From: an uncultured Acidobacteriota bacterium
GTDB lineage: Bacteria > Acidobacteriota > Blastocatellia > Pyrinomonadales > Pyrinomonadaceae
Assembly: GCA_902826385.1 (NCBI GenBank)
Contig: CADEEU010000031.1
Location: forward strand, 3,615 to 17,051
Direction: 5' to 3'
Length of the DNA stretch: 13,437 nucleotides
Below, piece by piece: positions 7,082 through 13,437 of this stretch. The notes beneath the pieces are model-generated. The model was given only the letters and a program-made list of their open reading frames with translations. It was not told the DNA's origin and made no database searches. The position numbers were made by a program, and so were the translations under genes. Numbering within the stretch: the stretch's first letter is position 1; the number at the start of each line of letters is the position of its first letter.

Positions 7082-7254
7082 TCTAAGCTCCGTTGGGAGC
7101 GGAATATTTGTAGGCTTAAAACGGCTGATGTCCTAAAGCTCCGTAGGAGCGCCATGCGCTTTATTTGTCGTACTAACGTGTCGCTCCTACGGACCTTAGG
7201 TAGTTTCTACTGCCCTTTTCTACAAACATTTGGCTCCGCTAGAGCCGATCAAAT
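7082..7254. repeat. Cluster of four REP-like palindromes in inverted arrangement (BIME-like)
   Basis: Four related units are seen. A (+): GCTCC-GTTG-GGAGC at 7087-7100, followed by GGAATATTTGTAG. B (+): CCTAAAGCTCCGTAGGAGCG at 7132-7151. C (-): the reverse complement of 7182-7200 reads CCTAAGGTCCGTAGGAGCG, differing from B by one indel and one substitution. D (-): GGCTC-CGCTA-GAGCC at 7232-7246; on the - strand it is followed by AAATGTTTGTAG, matching the tail of A. Order and polarity are A> B> <C <D, so B and C also form a long inverted repeat with a 30-base spacer. It lies between the lyase stop and the TlpA promoter region. Such mosaics are usually spread by RAYT-type transposases; no transposase is present here. 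Confidence 0.75.
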
Positions 7255-7261
7255 GACTTTG

Positions 7262-9250
7262 CTATTTAGCGATCTTTATTTTAATTCCAATTTGGAAGCT
7301 TTCGGCTTTTGCTTTTGGAGATATCGCCAACCGGACGCCGCGTTCTTCGCGTTCGCCTTTGTCCACGCTGCCGGGACGGCCGGGAGCGGTCAGAACATTT
7401 TTTTCGATCACGGTTTGAAAATCCTTAGCGTTTTGAACTTCGACCATCAGGCTCGGCTTGCCCGGCTCGAACTCGAAAGCTCCGTTTCGCACGACAATTT
7501 CGGTGTCGCTGTGCAGGTAAGAGATGATCGACAGGGGTCGTGACGTTTTGATGTCGTCATCGACGTGAAATTCGCCGGGTGACTTGAACGTGAACTTTCT
7601 GATGAATTTCTCGACTCCGACCTCGGGTTCGTAGGCCGGTGCAAGATCTGCGGTGATAACAGCCCCGCCGTTTGCGAACCGAACGTCAGTTAGACGGATT
7701 TGGGTCATGCGGTCATATGAGACGCCGGCAAAAGCATCGTGCCCTTTGCCCTCTTTTGCCTGTCCTTTGCCGTCGAAAACTATCGTGTTGTGGTGTTCGG
7801 TCAGCGGCACTCCCGCGTAACCCGAATCACCGGTCAAATACCGTCCGCCGGACCAGATGATAAAACCGCCCGCGTCGGGATGGGCGTGGCCGCTGGAGAG
7901 GCGCCAGTCGGGAAAAGCTTTTACCTTTGCGGCGGCAGAATGTCCTTCGGGCGGCCCGGCCTTGAAGGCGAAGGCGGTAGCATCGTCGTTCCACGAGCTG
8001 CGCCAAAAGACGACGCCGTGGTCTTTGAAGTAATGGTTTGTCGGCTGTTTATCGATCGGGACGGCCTTGATCGACGGGTTGTACCAGATGAATGTCCAGA
8101 ACTCTTCCGCATTGACCTGGCCCATCGACTTTAGCCAATCGGCGACGCCCTGGGCCTCGGCGTTTCCGTAACGGTTCGCGAGGTTATAGATGATGTTGTA
8201 GTTGGTGCGGAATTTTCCGTTGATGCGTTCGCGGGCATAATCGTCGCCTTTGCGGGCACGCGTAACGGGACCGGCATAAATATCTCCGAAATCGAAATTA
8301 AATTCGCCGCCCGGCAGCGTTATGTGCGAGACGTATTTGTGAGCCGTCTTAAAACCCGGCGTGGTTTGGTAAAGGTCTTCGCCGGTGGCCTGAGCATGTG
8401 CGTCCATGTAGTGCACCAGCCACGGCGTCGAGAATATCCAGTACTCCATGCTCTCGTAAAAATAGCCGTCTTCGGTATAGGTGGCGAGCACTCGGTCATA
8501 AATCGCGCGTGAATTTGCGGCCCATTCGGCGGCTTCGGGAACTTCGCCCATGAGTGCATAGGCGGTCACGGCAAGTCCGGCAATCGGGATGAATGTGTGG
8601 TTCTGGCTGTACGCGTAAGTCTTTCCGCTTTTAGCTTTGAAAAAGTCGTGGAGCAAGCGTGCCTGTTTGACCAATTTTTCGCGTATGCGCGTGCGTTCGT
8701 CCGGCGTCAGGTCGTTGTAGAGAAGATCGTAGCCCCAGCCCATTCCGTACAGCAGATGCCCGGCGGCGAGATCGACATTTGGTTTGTTATAGGCGTAACC
8801 CCATATGTCATAACTGATGCCGGCGTCGATGTATTTTTTCGCTGCGTCGAGATATTTTTTGTCGCCTGTGATCTTGTAGACGAACGCGGCCTCGGCAATG
8901 CCGATGCCGACCTCGTTCTGCACGCGTCGCTCTTGCGCCGGTGCCGCGGCCGGTTCGGCCGTCAAAGCCCGAACGCGCGAAAGCGCAGTTTGCCAAAGCT
9001 CTTTCTGCGTTTTTGCTTTTTCTCTAAGCGCATCGATATCGGCCTGCGTCATGTACACACGCGGATGCACGCCTTCGAGCTCCTTGCGGAGTGACGACGG
9101 TTTTGATCTCGCGATGGCAACCAGCGGATGTTCGCCCTTTAATTTGCTGTGCGAAGCTTTTTCGGCTTCGAGTTCCTGCTTGTCCTGAGCGACGGCGAAG
9201 CCGAAAAGGAGCGCACATAGACTTAGAGAAAGAAGAATCTTGTTTTTCAT
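7262..9250 (-). CDS. Secreted heparinase II/III-family polysaccharide lyase
   Basis: 662 residues from ATG 9250. Signal peptide MKNKILLSLSLCALLFGFAVAQ, so exported. Region about 60-390 is an alpha/alpha-toroid-like domain of the DUF4962/heparinase N-terminal kind (HPRVYMTQADIDALREKAK, then helical repeats including AAGHLLYGMGWGYDLLYNDLTPDER). Asn217-His218 (YSQNHTF) and Tyr270 (GYFYESMEYW) fit the Asn/His plus catalytic Tyr pattern of the superfamily; the 52-residue spacing is close to that in Pedobacter heparinase II. The C-terminal heparinase II/III beta-sandwich domain (about 400-660) carries SGHAHPDAGGF (His455, His457, Asp459) and SGGRYLTGDSGY. The family cleaves uronic-acid-containing glycans by beta-elimination (heparin/heparan, alginate, ulvan or related); the exact substrate cannot be read. 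The gene follows the esterase gene by 29 bp on the same strand, indicating joint transcription and a shared acetylated substrate. Confidence 0.87.
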   Translation of the reverse strand: MKNKILLSLSLCALLFGFAVAQDKQELEAEKASHSKLKGEHPLVAIARSKPSSLRKELEGVHPRVYMTQADIDALREKAKTQKELWQTALSRVRALTAEPAAAPAQERRVQNEVGIGIAEAAFVYKITGDKKYLDAAKKYIDAGISYDIWGYAYNKPNVDLAAGHLLYGMGWGYDLLYNDLTPDERTRIREKLVKQARLLHDFFKAKSGKTYAYSQNHTFIPIAGLAVTAYALMGEVPEAAEWAANSRAIYDRVLATYTEDGYFYESMEYWIFSTPWLVHYMDAHAQATGEDLYQTTPGFKTAHKYVSHITLPGGEFNFDFGDIYAGPVTRARKGDDYARERINGKFRTNYNIIYNLANRYGNAEAQGVADWLKSMGQVNAEEFWTFIWYNPSIKAVPIDKQPTNHYFKDHGVVFWRSSWNDDATAFAFKAGPPEGHSAAAKVKAFPDWRLSSGHAHPDAGGFIIWSGGRYLTGDSGYAGVPLTEHHNTIVFDGKGQAKEGKGHDAFAGVSYDRMTQIRLTDVRFANGGAVITADLAPAYEPEVGVEKFIRKFTFKSPGEFHVDDDIKTSRPLSIISYLHSDTEIVVRNGAFEFEPGKPSLMVEVQNAKDFQTVIEKNVLTAPGRPGSVDKGEREERGVRLAISPKAKAESFQIGIKIKIAK

Positions 9251-9279
9251 ATGGCATTAAAAATCCGCAAATTCTGCGA

Positions 9280-10590
9280 TCACTCTTTGAGAAGCCTGTC
9301 TTCGATCCATTTATTGATACGGTCACCCTGCTCCTGCGAATTTGCGTGGCCCATCTCCAGTCCTAAAAGCAGTGTTTTGGGAGAAGAGATCACATTGTAG
9401 GATGCGTAAATCGAGGTCGGCGGACAGACCTCGTCGTTAAAGCCCCACGAATAAATGCCGGGAACCTTTAGGCGACGCGCAAAATTTACGACATCGTAAT
9501 AGGCGGCCGTTTCGAGTTTTTCTTTTGTCCGCATTTTCACGTCATGGAATTGACGCGGCCAGCCGCCGGCGCGGTTTGCGGTATAACCGGCCATGTCGGA
9601 CATTGCTGGGTAAGAAGCCGCCAACCCCTTGACACGCGGGTCGAGCGCGGCGGTGACGATCGCCAAAGCGCCGCCCTGGCTTCCGCCTATCACGCCCAGA
9701 TTTCGTCCGTCGTATTGGGGCAGGGAAGTGAGAAAATCATTGGCACGAACTACCGACAGAAAAACGCGGCGATAATAATAGTCGTCGCGGTCGTCCATGT
9801 TGTAGAGCATGTAGCGGTTCAGCGCACCGTTCCGCAGATCGTCGTAAAAGCTTTGCGGCTGCGTGACGGGAATGCCGTGAATGCCGATTTCGAGCGTTAT
9901 GATTCCGCTCTCGGCCATCGCAATCTGGCCGGTATATGGCCGGACACCGGCACCGGGTACGCGGAGAAGGGCGGGGAATTTTTGATTTGGTTTTGACGTT
10001 TTCGGCACCGCAAGGATGCCGTAAATTCGGCTGACCGGACTGAAACCTGATCCGACCGTCTGAAAGCTTACGTGGTAAAGATCTGCCTTAGGCGTAGAAG
10101 ACGCGGGGAGAAAGTCCATCTTTGGCTCGACCGCGATCTTCGCCAGTTTTTCCTTTCCGTCACTCCAAAACCGATCAAAATCGGCAGGCTCGCCGACCAC
10201 AGGCTTGATCAGATCGGGCCGATATCCAGCAGTGGCCAGCCCGCGATAGGTCCGCCCGTTTTTTTCAACCGTTGCAATACATCTAAAAAATCCAGGCTCC
10301 TTCATTCCGGGCGTTTCTATCATCACCGGCTGGGCTGCTGTCGTGACCGTTTTCTCCATGATCGGCGGCATCATTTCCGGGCCGCACGCGTATTTCAAAG
10401 GCAAGCCCGCTACGTGCGCATTGTTCAACGTTACCCCAACCGTAAATCTGGCCGGCTGATTCAGTTCATAAGTCCAGTCTGGCCGGTCAAGAGACACACG
10501 GATTTGATACGTGCCGATCGAATCCTGTGTCGCGGCGGTCAGGCACACGAAAAGGATTAAGAGGATTGAGGCTACAAGTTTCTGTTTCAT
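9280..10590 (-). CDS. Secreted CE7-type acetylxylan esterase with extra N-terminal beta domain
   Basis: 436 residues from ATG 10590; a TTG directly before it (10593) is less likely. Signal peptide MKQKLVASILLILFVCLTAA. Residues about 25-122 form an added all-beta-looking domain (TYQIRVSLDRPDWTYELN, GRTYRGLATAGYRP), Ig-like in pattern. The AXE1 alpha/beta-hydrolase domain follows (about 125-436), starting VGEPADFDRFWSDGKEKLAKI. The catalytic triad can be placed: Ser304 in GGSQGG, Asp386 in GFNDEVCPP, His415 in MGHANSQ, with spacing close to that of the Thermotoga CE7 enzyme. Family role: removal of O-acetyl groups from xylo-oligosaccharides and other acetylated sugars. It lies 46 bp after the TonB-dependent receptor and 29 bp before the lyase, all on one strand, consistent with deacetylation preparing a glycan for the lyase. 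Confidence 0.9.
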   Translation of the reverse strand: MKQKLVASILLILFVCLTAATQDSIGTYQIRVSLDRPDWTYELNQPARFTVGVTLNNAHVAGLPLKYACGPEMMPPIMEKTVTTAAQPVMIETPGMKEPGFFRCIATVEKNGRTYRGLATAGYRPDLIKPVVGEPADFDRFWSDGKEKLAKIAVEPKMDFLPASSTPKADLYHVSFQTVGSGFSPVSRIYGILAVPKTSKPNQKFPALLRVPGAGVRPYTGQIAMAESGIITLEIGIHGIPVTQPQSFYDDLRNGALNRYMLYNMDDRDDYYYRRVFLSVVRANDFLTSLPQYDGRNLGVIGGSQGGALAIVTAALDPRVKGLAASYPAMSDMAGYTANRAGGWPRQFHDVKMRTKEKLETAAYYDVVNFARRLKVPGIYSWGFNDEVCPPTSIYASYNVISSPKTLLLGLEMGHANSQEQGDRINKWIEDRLLKE

Positions 10591-10603
10591 CAAGAAAGTA
10601 TAT

Positions 10604-10620
10604 GGGAGGGGGAGACTCCC
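10604..10620 (-). terminator. Weak hairpin between receptor and esterase genes
   Basis: On the - strand, GGGAG (10620-10616), a 7-base loop and CTCCC (10608-10604), followed by ATATACTTTCTTG before the esterase start. The 5-bp stem and broken T-run suggest at most partial termination or a transcript-processing site inside the operon. No Shine-Dalgarno is visible for the esterase; the C/T-rich arm lies where one would be expected. Confidence 0.2.
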
Positions 10621-10636
10621 GTCGATCTGTATTACC

Positions 10637-13437
10637 TTAGAAAGTCAAACGCACGGCGAACTGCATTTCACGGCCTTCGTTTGCCGTCAGGCGAAATTCT
10701 CCGGCGTCCGATGCATCGAGAATGTGCTGCGGAACCAGGAAGTTCGGCCGATTAAGAGCGTTGAAGACTTCCCAGCGAAGCTGGAGTTTTGTCCTCTCGG
10801 CCAAACGAATGTTCTTGAAAAGCGAGAGATCGACACTTTGAAACCCTGGTCCGATAACAATGTTGCGGCCCGAGTTTCCAAACAAATCAGGATTACCCGG
10901 CGTGGAGACGGGTCTGTCAAAAGCTCCGGGGTTAAAATATAAGCCGGCCGGAACATTCGCCATCGGATCGCCGATGAGATTCGGACGACCGCCGGATGTA
11001 TCAGGAGCGTTGTACGCCGGCGTAAACGGACGACCGGACAAAGCGGTGGCGATTCCGTTCAACTGCCAGCCGCCCAGGAAGATCTCAGTTATTCCGTTTG
11101 ATCCGGAGAAAAATTTTCTGCCCTTTCCGAAAGGCAGATCGTAATTGAAACTTGCCGAAAACTGATGAGTTCGGTGGAAATCGGCGAGCGCCCATTCGTT
11201 GCGAAAATCGTATATGTCCTGCGGGCCTCGCTGCGAAGCGGTGGTCGAATTGTTCGTGTTCGAATTCTGATCCATCGCTTTTCCAAACGTGTAGGAGGCC
11301 AAAAGGGTCAGTCCATTCTTCGACCGCCTGCGCACGGCGACTTGCATTGCGTGATAGCTCGAGTTCACTTCCTGAGATTGGTAGGTGATGTCGCCGAGAG
11401 CAGGAAAGCGGCGGGCATTTATCGGACGACCGTCTGTGCCTAATGCTCCGGTCGGATAATTGAAATTAAGGTTGTATCGCATTCCCAGATAACGGCCGAG
11501 GGAACCAACATAGCCAATCTCGAAACCCAGATCAGTCATCAGCTCGCGTTCGAGCGTCAGGTTGAACTGATAGAGCTCCGGCGTTTGCGCATCGGTCGGT
11601 ATTCCTTGAGGCGTCGTTACACCTTGCAGATTGGTCCGATCAGCCGGAAACGGATTGTCGAGCGTAAGCGTGAAGTAGTTTGCCGTCGCCGTGCTGGCGC
11701 GGTTGAACGATTGACGATTCAGATAGGGATAGTTATTTGCCAGCTGCTGCCGGGCCGGATTGATCGTCTCGGTGCTGTAGAAGATACCTGCACCGCCGCG
11801 AACAACGGTCTTGTCGTCGTTAAACAGCTTAAGCGCAAAGCCGACGCGCGGGGCGACGTTGTTGTTGTCCGTTTTAACCAATGAGCGCGGAAGCCCGAGG
11901 CTTGAGCCGTCTACGCAGATCAACGTTCCATTTGTCTCCCTGAACTCGCCACCGGCACACGCCGTTAAACCAAGCTCGGGAATGAAATTCGAGATGCGAT
12001 TGGTCTTCTCGTAAAGATACGGCGTGTAGTCGTATCGCAGGCCAAGGTTAAGTGTCAGCCACCGGGTAACTCGCCAATTATCTTGCAAATAAAAAGCCGA
12101 TTGCCAGGCAATCAGATCGGCAGGTTCCGACCCGATCTGTCTCTGCGTTGAATCCGGAAGTCCATATAGAAGGTCTGCAAATGAGTTTGCTCCGGAAACG
12201 GTAGCGTTTAATGGATTAGAGTATCTTCCGCGAAAACGGAAATCACCACGTACATTACGAATGTCGCTTTCAATGTAATTCGGACGAACGAGGTCGACGC
12301 CGAACTTGAAATTGTGATTTCCGACGATCCACGTAACTGAATCGCTGATAGAAAGATTCCTGTACAAGTAGTTGAATGGAATGTTCGCACTGTCACCCGT
12401 ATCCGGAAAACCATCTATGCGGATCGCGGGAAATCCCCACAAATCTTGCTGAGACGAGGTCGGCAACCCGGCTAAGCCGAGCAGGGCAACGTAGTCCTGG
12501 TCGTTATTCTCGTTAAGGATGCGGTTGTCGGTGTCCAAAAGGCCGATGCGAAAGTCGTTCACCAGGGTCGGCTTAAACGAATGCGTATCGCCAAAAGCGT
12601 AAGAGTTTTGACGATACCTCTGGTTTCGCAGGAAGCCCGGATAATTGATGCGTCCGGCCTGCGGCTGATATGCATCACGATTATCGAGAGAATACCGAAA
12701 ATAAAAACTGTTGTTATCGCTAAGCTTATGGTCGATCTTTGCCGAGAAAAGATTTCTCGGCAAAATATTAGTAAGCACCGAAAACTTATAGTCCTCAGAC
12801 CCGTTTGGGCCGGTGGCCCGCGGCAGGAACCCCATAATACGTTGAGCTATCGCGCTGTTCGCCGGCAGGATATTCGGGAACGCCGGATTAACCGTGAGCG
12901 GTATCACGTTCAGAACCGGGCATTCGACCTTGGTTATAGCCCCGTTCGACGGGTTTCTAGATAAACATGTAACGCGTCTGGTGTCGTCGTTACATGGGTT
13001 CGTGACCGAAGTGTTCACGGCACTGCCGGGCACGCAGACGCCGGTATTCTGACCGCTCCCGCGAATCGCACTGAAATCTCCGCGATACCATGCTTCATTC
13101 GGCGCTTCCGAGTCGGAGAAAACCGATCGAACTTCCCTGAGCTGTTCGAAGCTTACGAAGAAGAAGGTCCGGTCTTTGCCGCTGTCAAACAATTTGTCGC
13201 TCTCGCCAAAGCTCAGAAACGGAAGCGGCCCACCGAAAGTCGCTCCGAACTGGTGTCGTCTGAGTACCTTATCGTCAAGCTGGTCCGCAAGAGCATTTCT
13301 CGCATCGAAAAAGTCGTTCCGAATAAACTCAAATGCACTGCCCGAAAATCGGTTAGTGCCCGATTTTGAAACGACACTGATCTGGGCCCCGGCAAGACGC
13401 CCGTACTCAGCACTGTAGGTCGATGTGGAAACTTTGA
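10637..13437 (-). CDS. TonB-dependent receptor, Oar-like (partial, 5' end outside window)
   Basis: About 933 residues are visible. The frame is open to the right edge, so the TTG near 13192 is internal and the true start lies beyond the window. The first residues (STSTYSAEYGRLAGAQISVV, then SKSGTNRFSGSAFEF) are the end of the plug domain, followed by RHQFGATFGGPLP and GKDRTFFFVSFEQLR, the hallmark of large Oar/CarboxypepD_reg-type receptors abundant in Acidobacteriota. The rest is a 22-strand-type beta-barrel with alternating aromatic strands (FYFRYSLDNRD, NFKFGVDLVR, LTLNLGLRYDYTP, NGLTLLASYTFGKAMDQN), ending MQFAVRLTF with the C-terminal Phe needed for outer-membrane insertion. Paired cysteines occur in likely surface loops. 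Role: TonB-driven import of a large ligand across the outer membrane. The downstream esterase and lyase suggest an oligosaccharide, but no SusD-like partner is seen here. Confidence 0.93.
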   Translation of the reverse strand, partial: KVSTSTYSAEYGRLAGAQISVVSKSGTNRFSGSAFEFIRNDFFDARNALADQLDDKVLRRHQFGATFGGPLPFLSFGESDKLFDSGKDRTFFFVSFEQLREVRSVFSDSEAPNEAWYRGDFSAIRGSGQNTGVCVPGSAVNTSVTNPCNDDTRRVTCLSRNPSNGAITKVECPVLNVIPLTVNPAFPNILPANSAIAQRIMGFLPRATGPNGSEDYKFSVLTNILPRNLFSAKIDHKLSDNNSFYFRYSLDNRDAYQPQAGRINYPGFLRNQRYRQNSYAFGDTHSFKPTLVNDFRIGLLDTDNRILNENNDQDYVALLGLAGLPTSSQQDLWGFPAIRIDGFPDTGDSANIPFNYLYRNLSISDSVTWIVGNHNFKFGVDLVRPNYIESDIRNVRGDFRFRGRYSNPLNATVSGANSFADLLYGLPDSTQRQIGSEPADLIAWQSAFYLQDNWRVTRWLTLNLGLRYDYTPYLYEKTNRISNFIPELGLTACAGGEFRETNGTLICVDGSSLGLPRSLVKTDNNNVAPRVGFALKLFNDDKTVVRGGAGIFYSTETINPARQQLANNYPYLNRQSFNRASTATANYFTLTLDNPFPADRTNLQGVTTPQGIPTDAQTPELYQFNLTLERELMTDLGFEIGYVGSLGRYLGMRYNLNFNYPTGALGTDGRPINARRFPALGDITYQSQEVNSSYHAMQVAVRRRSKNGLTLLASYTFGKAMDQNSNTNNSTTASQRGPQDIYDFRNEWALADFHRTHQFSASFNYDLPFGKGRKFFSGSNGITEIFLGGWQLNGIATALSGRPFTPAYNAPDTSGGRPNLIGDPMANVPAGLYFNPGAFDRPVSTPGNPDLFGNSGRNIVIGPGFQSVDLSLFKNIRLAERTKLQLRWEVFNALNRPNFLVPQHILDASDAGEFRLTANEGREMQFAVRLTF

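Larger units (their letters stand above)
6889..7261. other. Intergenic region between the lyase gene and the TlpA gene
   Basis: 373 bases between two - strand genes. Its 7082-7254 part is the palindromic repeat cluster and its 6933-6964 part holds a possible promoter; 6965-7080 is purine-rich on the + strand with no gene or structure recognised. Short frames on both strands (6961-7155 - and the start of 7154-7543 +) translate the repeats and are not genes. Confidence 0.6.

Noticed and set aside
6961..7155. 64-codon - strand frame before the TlpA gene
   Set aside because: Part of it translates the palindromic repeat units; composition and lack of a ribosome binding site argue against a gene.
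7082..7254. CRISPR array
   Set aside because: Only four imperfect units in opposing orientations with irregular spacers; each unit is itself a hairpin, fitting REP/BIME DNA instead.
7154..7543. 129-codon + strand frame
   Set aside because: Begins in the repeat cluster and continues antisense to the lyase gene, whose frame has clear family motifs.
8597..9094. 165-codon + strand frame
   Set aside because: Entirely antisense to the lyase gene; no independent motif or start signal.
13190..13192. TTG as start of the TonB-dependent receptor
   Set aside because: Upstream codons in the same frame encode the conserved plug end and GGPLP motif, so the gene continues past the window edge.

Overview
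The window looks like chromosomal DNA of a Gram-negative bacterium, most likely an Acidobacteriota member (Blastocatellia/Pyrinomonadaceae-like). This placement is inference. It rests on a large Oar-type TonB-dependent receptor, many secreted proteins with Gram-negative-style signal peptides, an LHR-LIG-type ATP-dependent DNA ligase, and clusters of short GCTCC-GTA-GGAGC palindromes between genes. No rRNA, tRNA, CRISPR array or intact insertion sequence was seen.

Left block (1-3714, + strand). The window opens inside the 3' end of an ATP-dependent DNA ligase of the bacterial LHR-LIG/PP_1105 type. Its stop overlaps by 8 bp the likely ATG of a UvrC-like protein. That protein has no room for the N-terminal GIY-YIG nuclease core but keeps the Fe-S cysteines, the UVR motif and the RNase H-like 5'-incision domain. 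The pair suggests an alternative DNA-repair module and is the most interesting signal here. After about 580 bp of gene-poor, degenerate sequence comes a secreted protein with two NTF2/SnoaL-like halves.

Convergent gap (3715-4245). No convincing gene. It holds four alternating copies of the heptamer CGTCTCA/TGAGACG forming two hairpins, a GCAA-loop hairpin, and a GTCCCT-GAG-AGGGAC palindrome.

Right block (4246-13437, - strand, transcribed right to left). In transcription order: a TonB-dependent receptor (5' end outside the window), a CE7-type acetylxylan esterase, and a heparinase II/III-type polysaccharide lyase, closely spaced at 46 and 29 bp as in an operon. Together they resemble a small polysaccharide-degradation locus: outer-membrane uptake, deacetylation and lyase cleavage of an acetylated, probably uronic-acid-containing glycan. 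A mosaic of inverted palindromic repeats (7082-7254) separates this locus from a second pair: a TlpA/ResA-like exported thioredoxin and a full-length DsbD-type transmembrane reductant conveyor, 12 bp apart. DsbD would carry electrons from cytoplasmic thioredoxin to periplasmic partners, plausibly including the adjacent TlpA-like protein.
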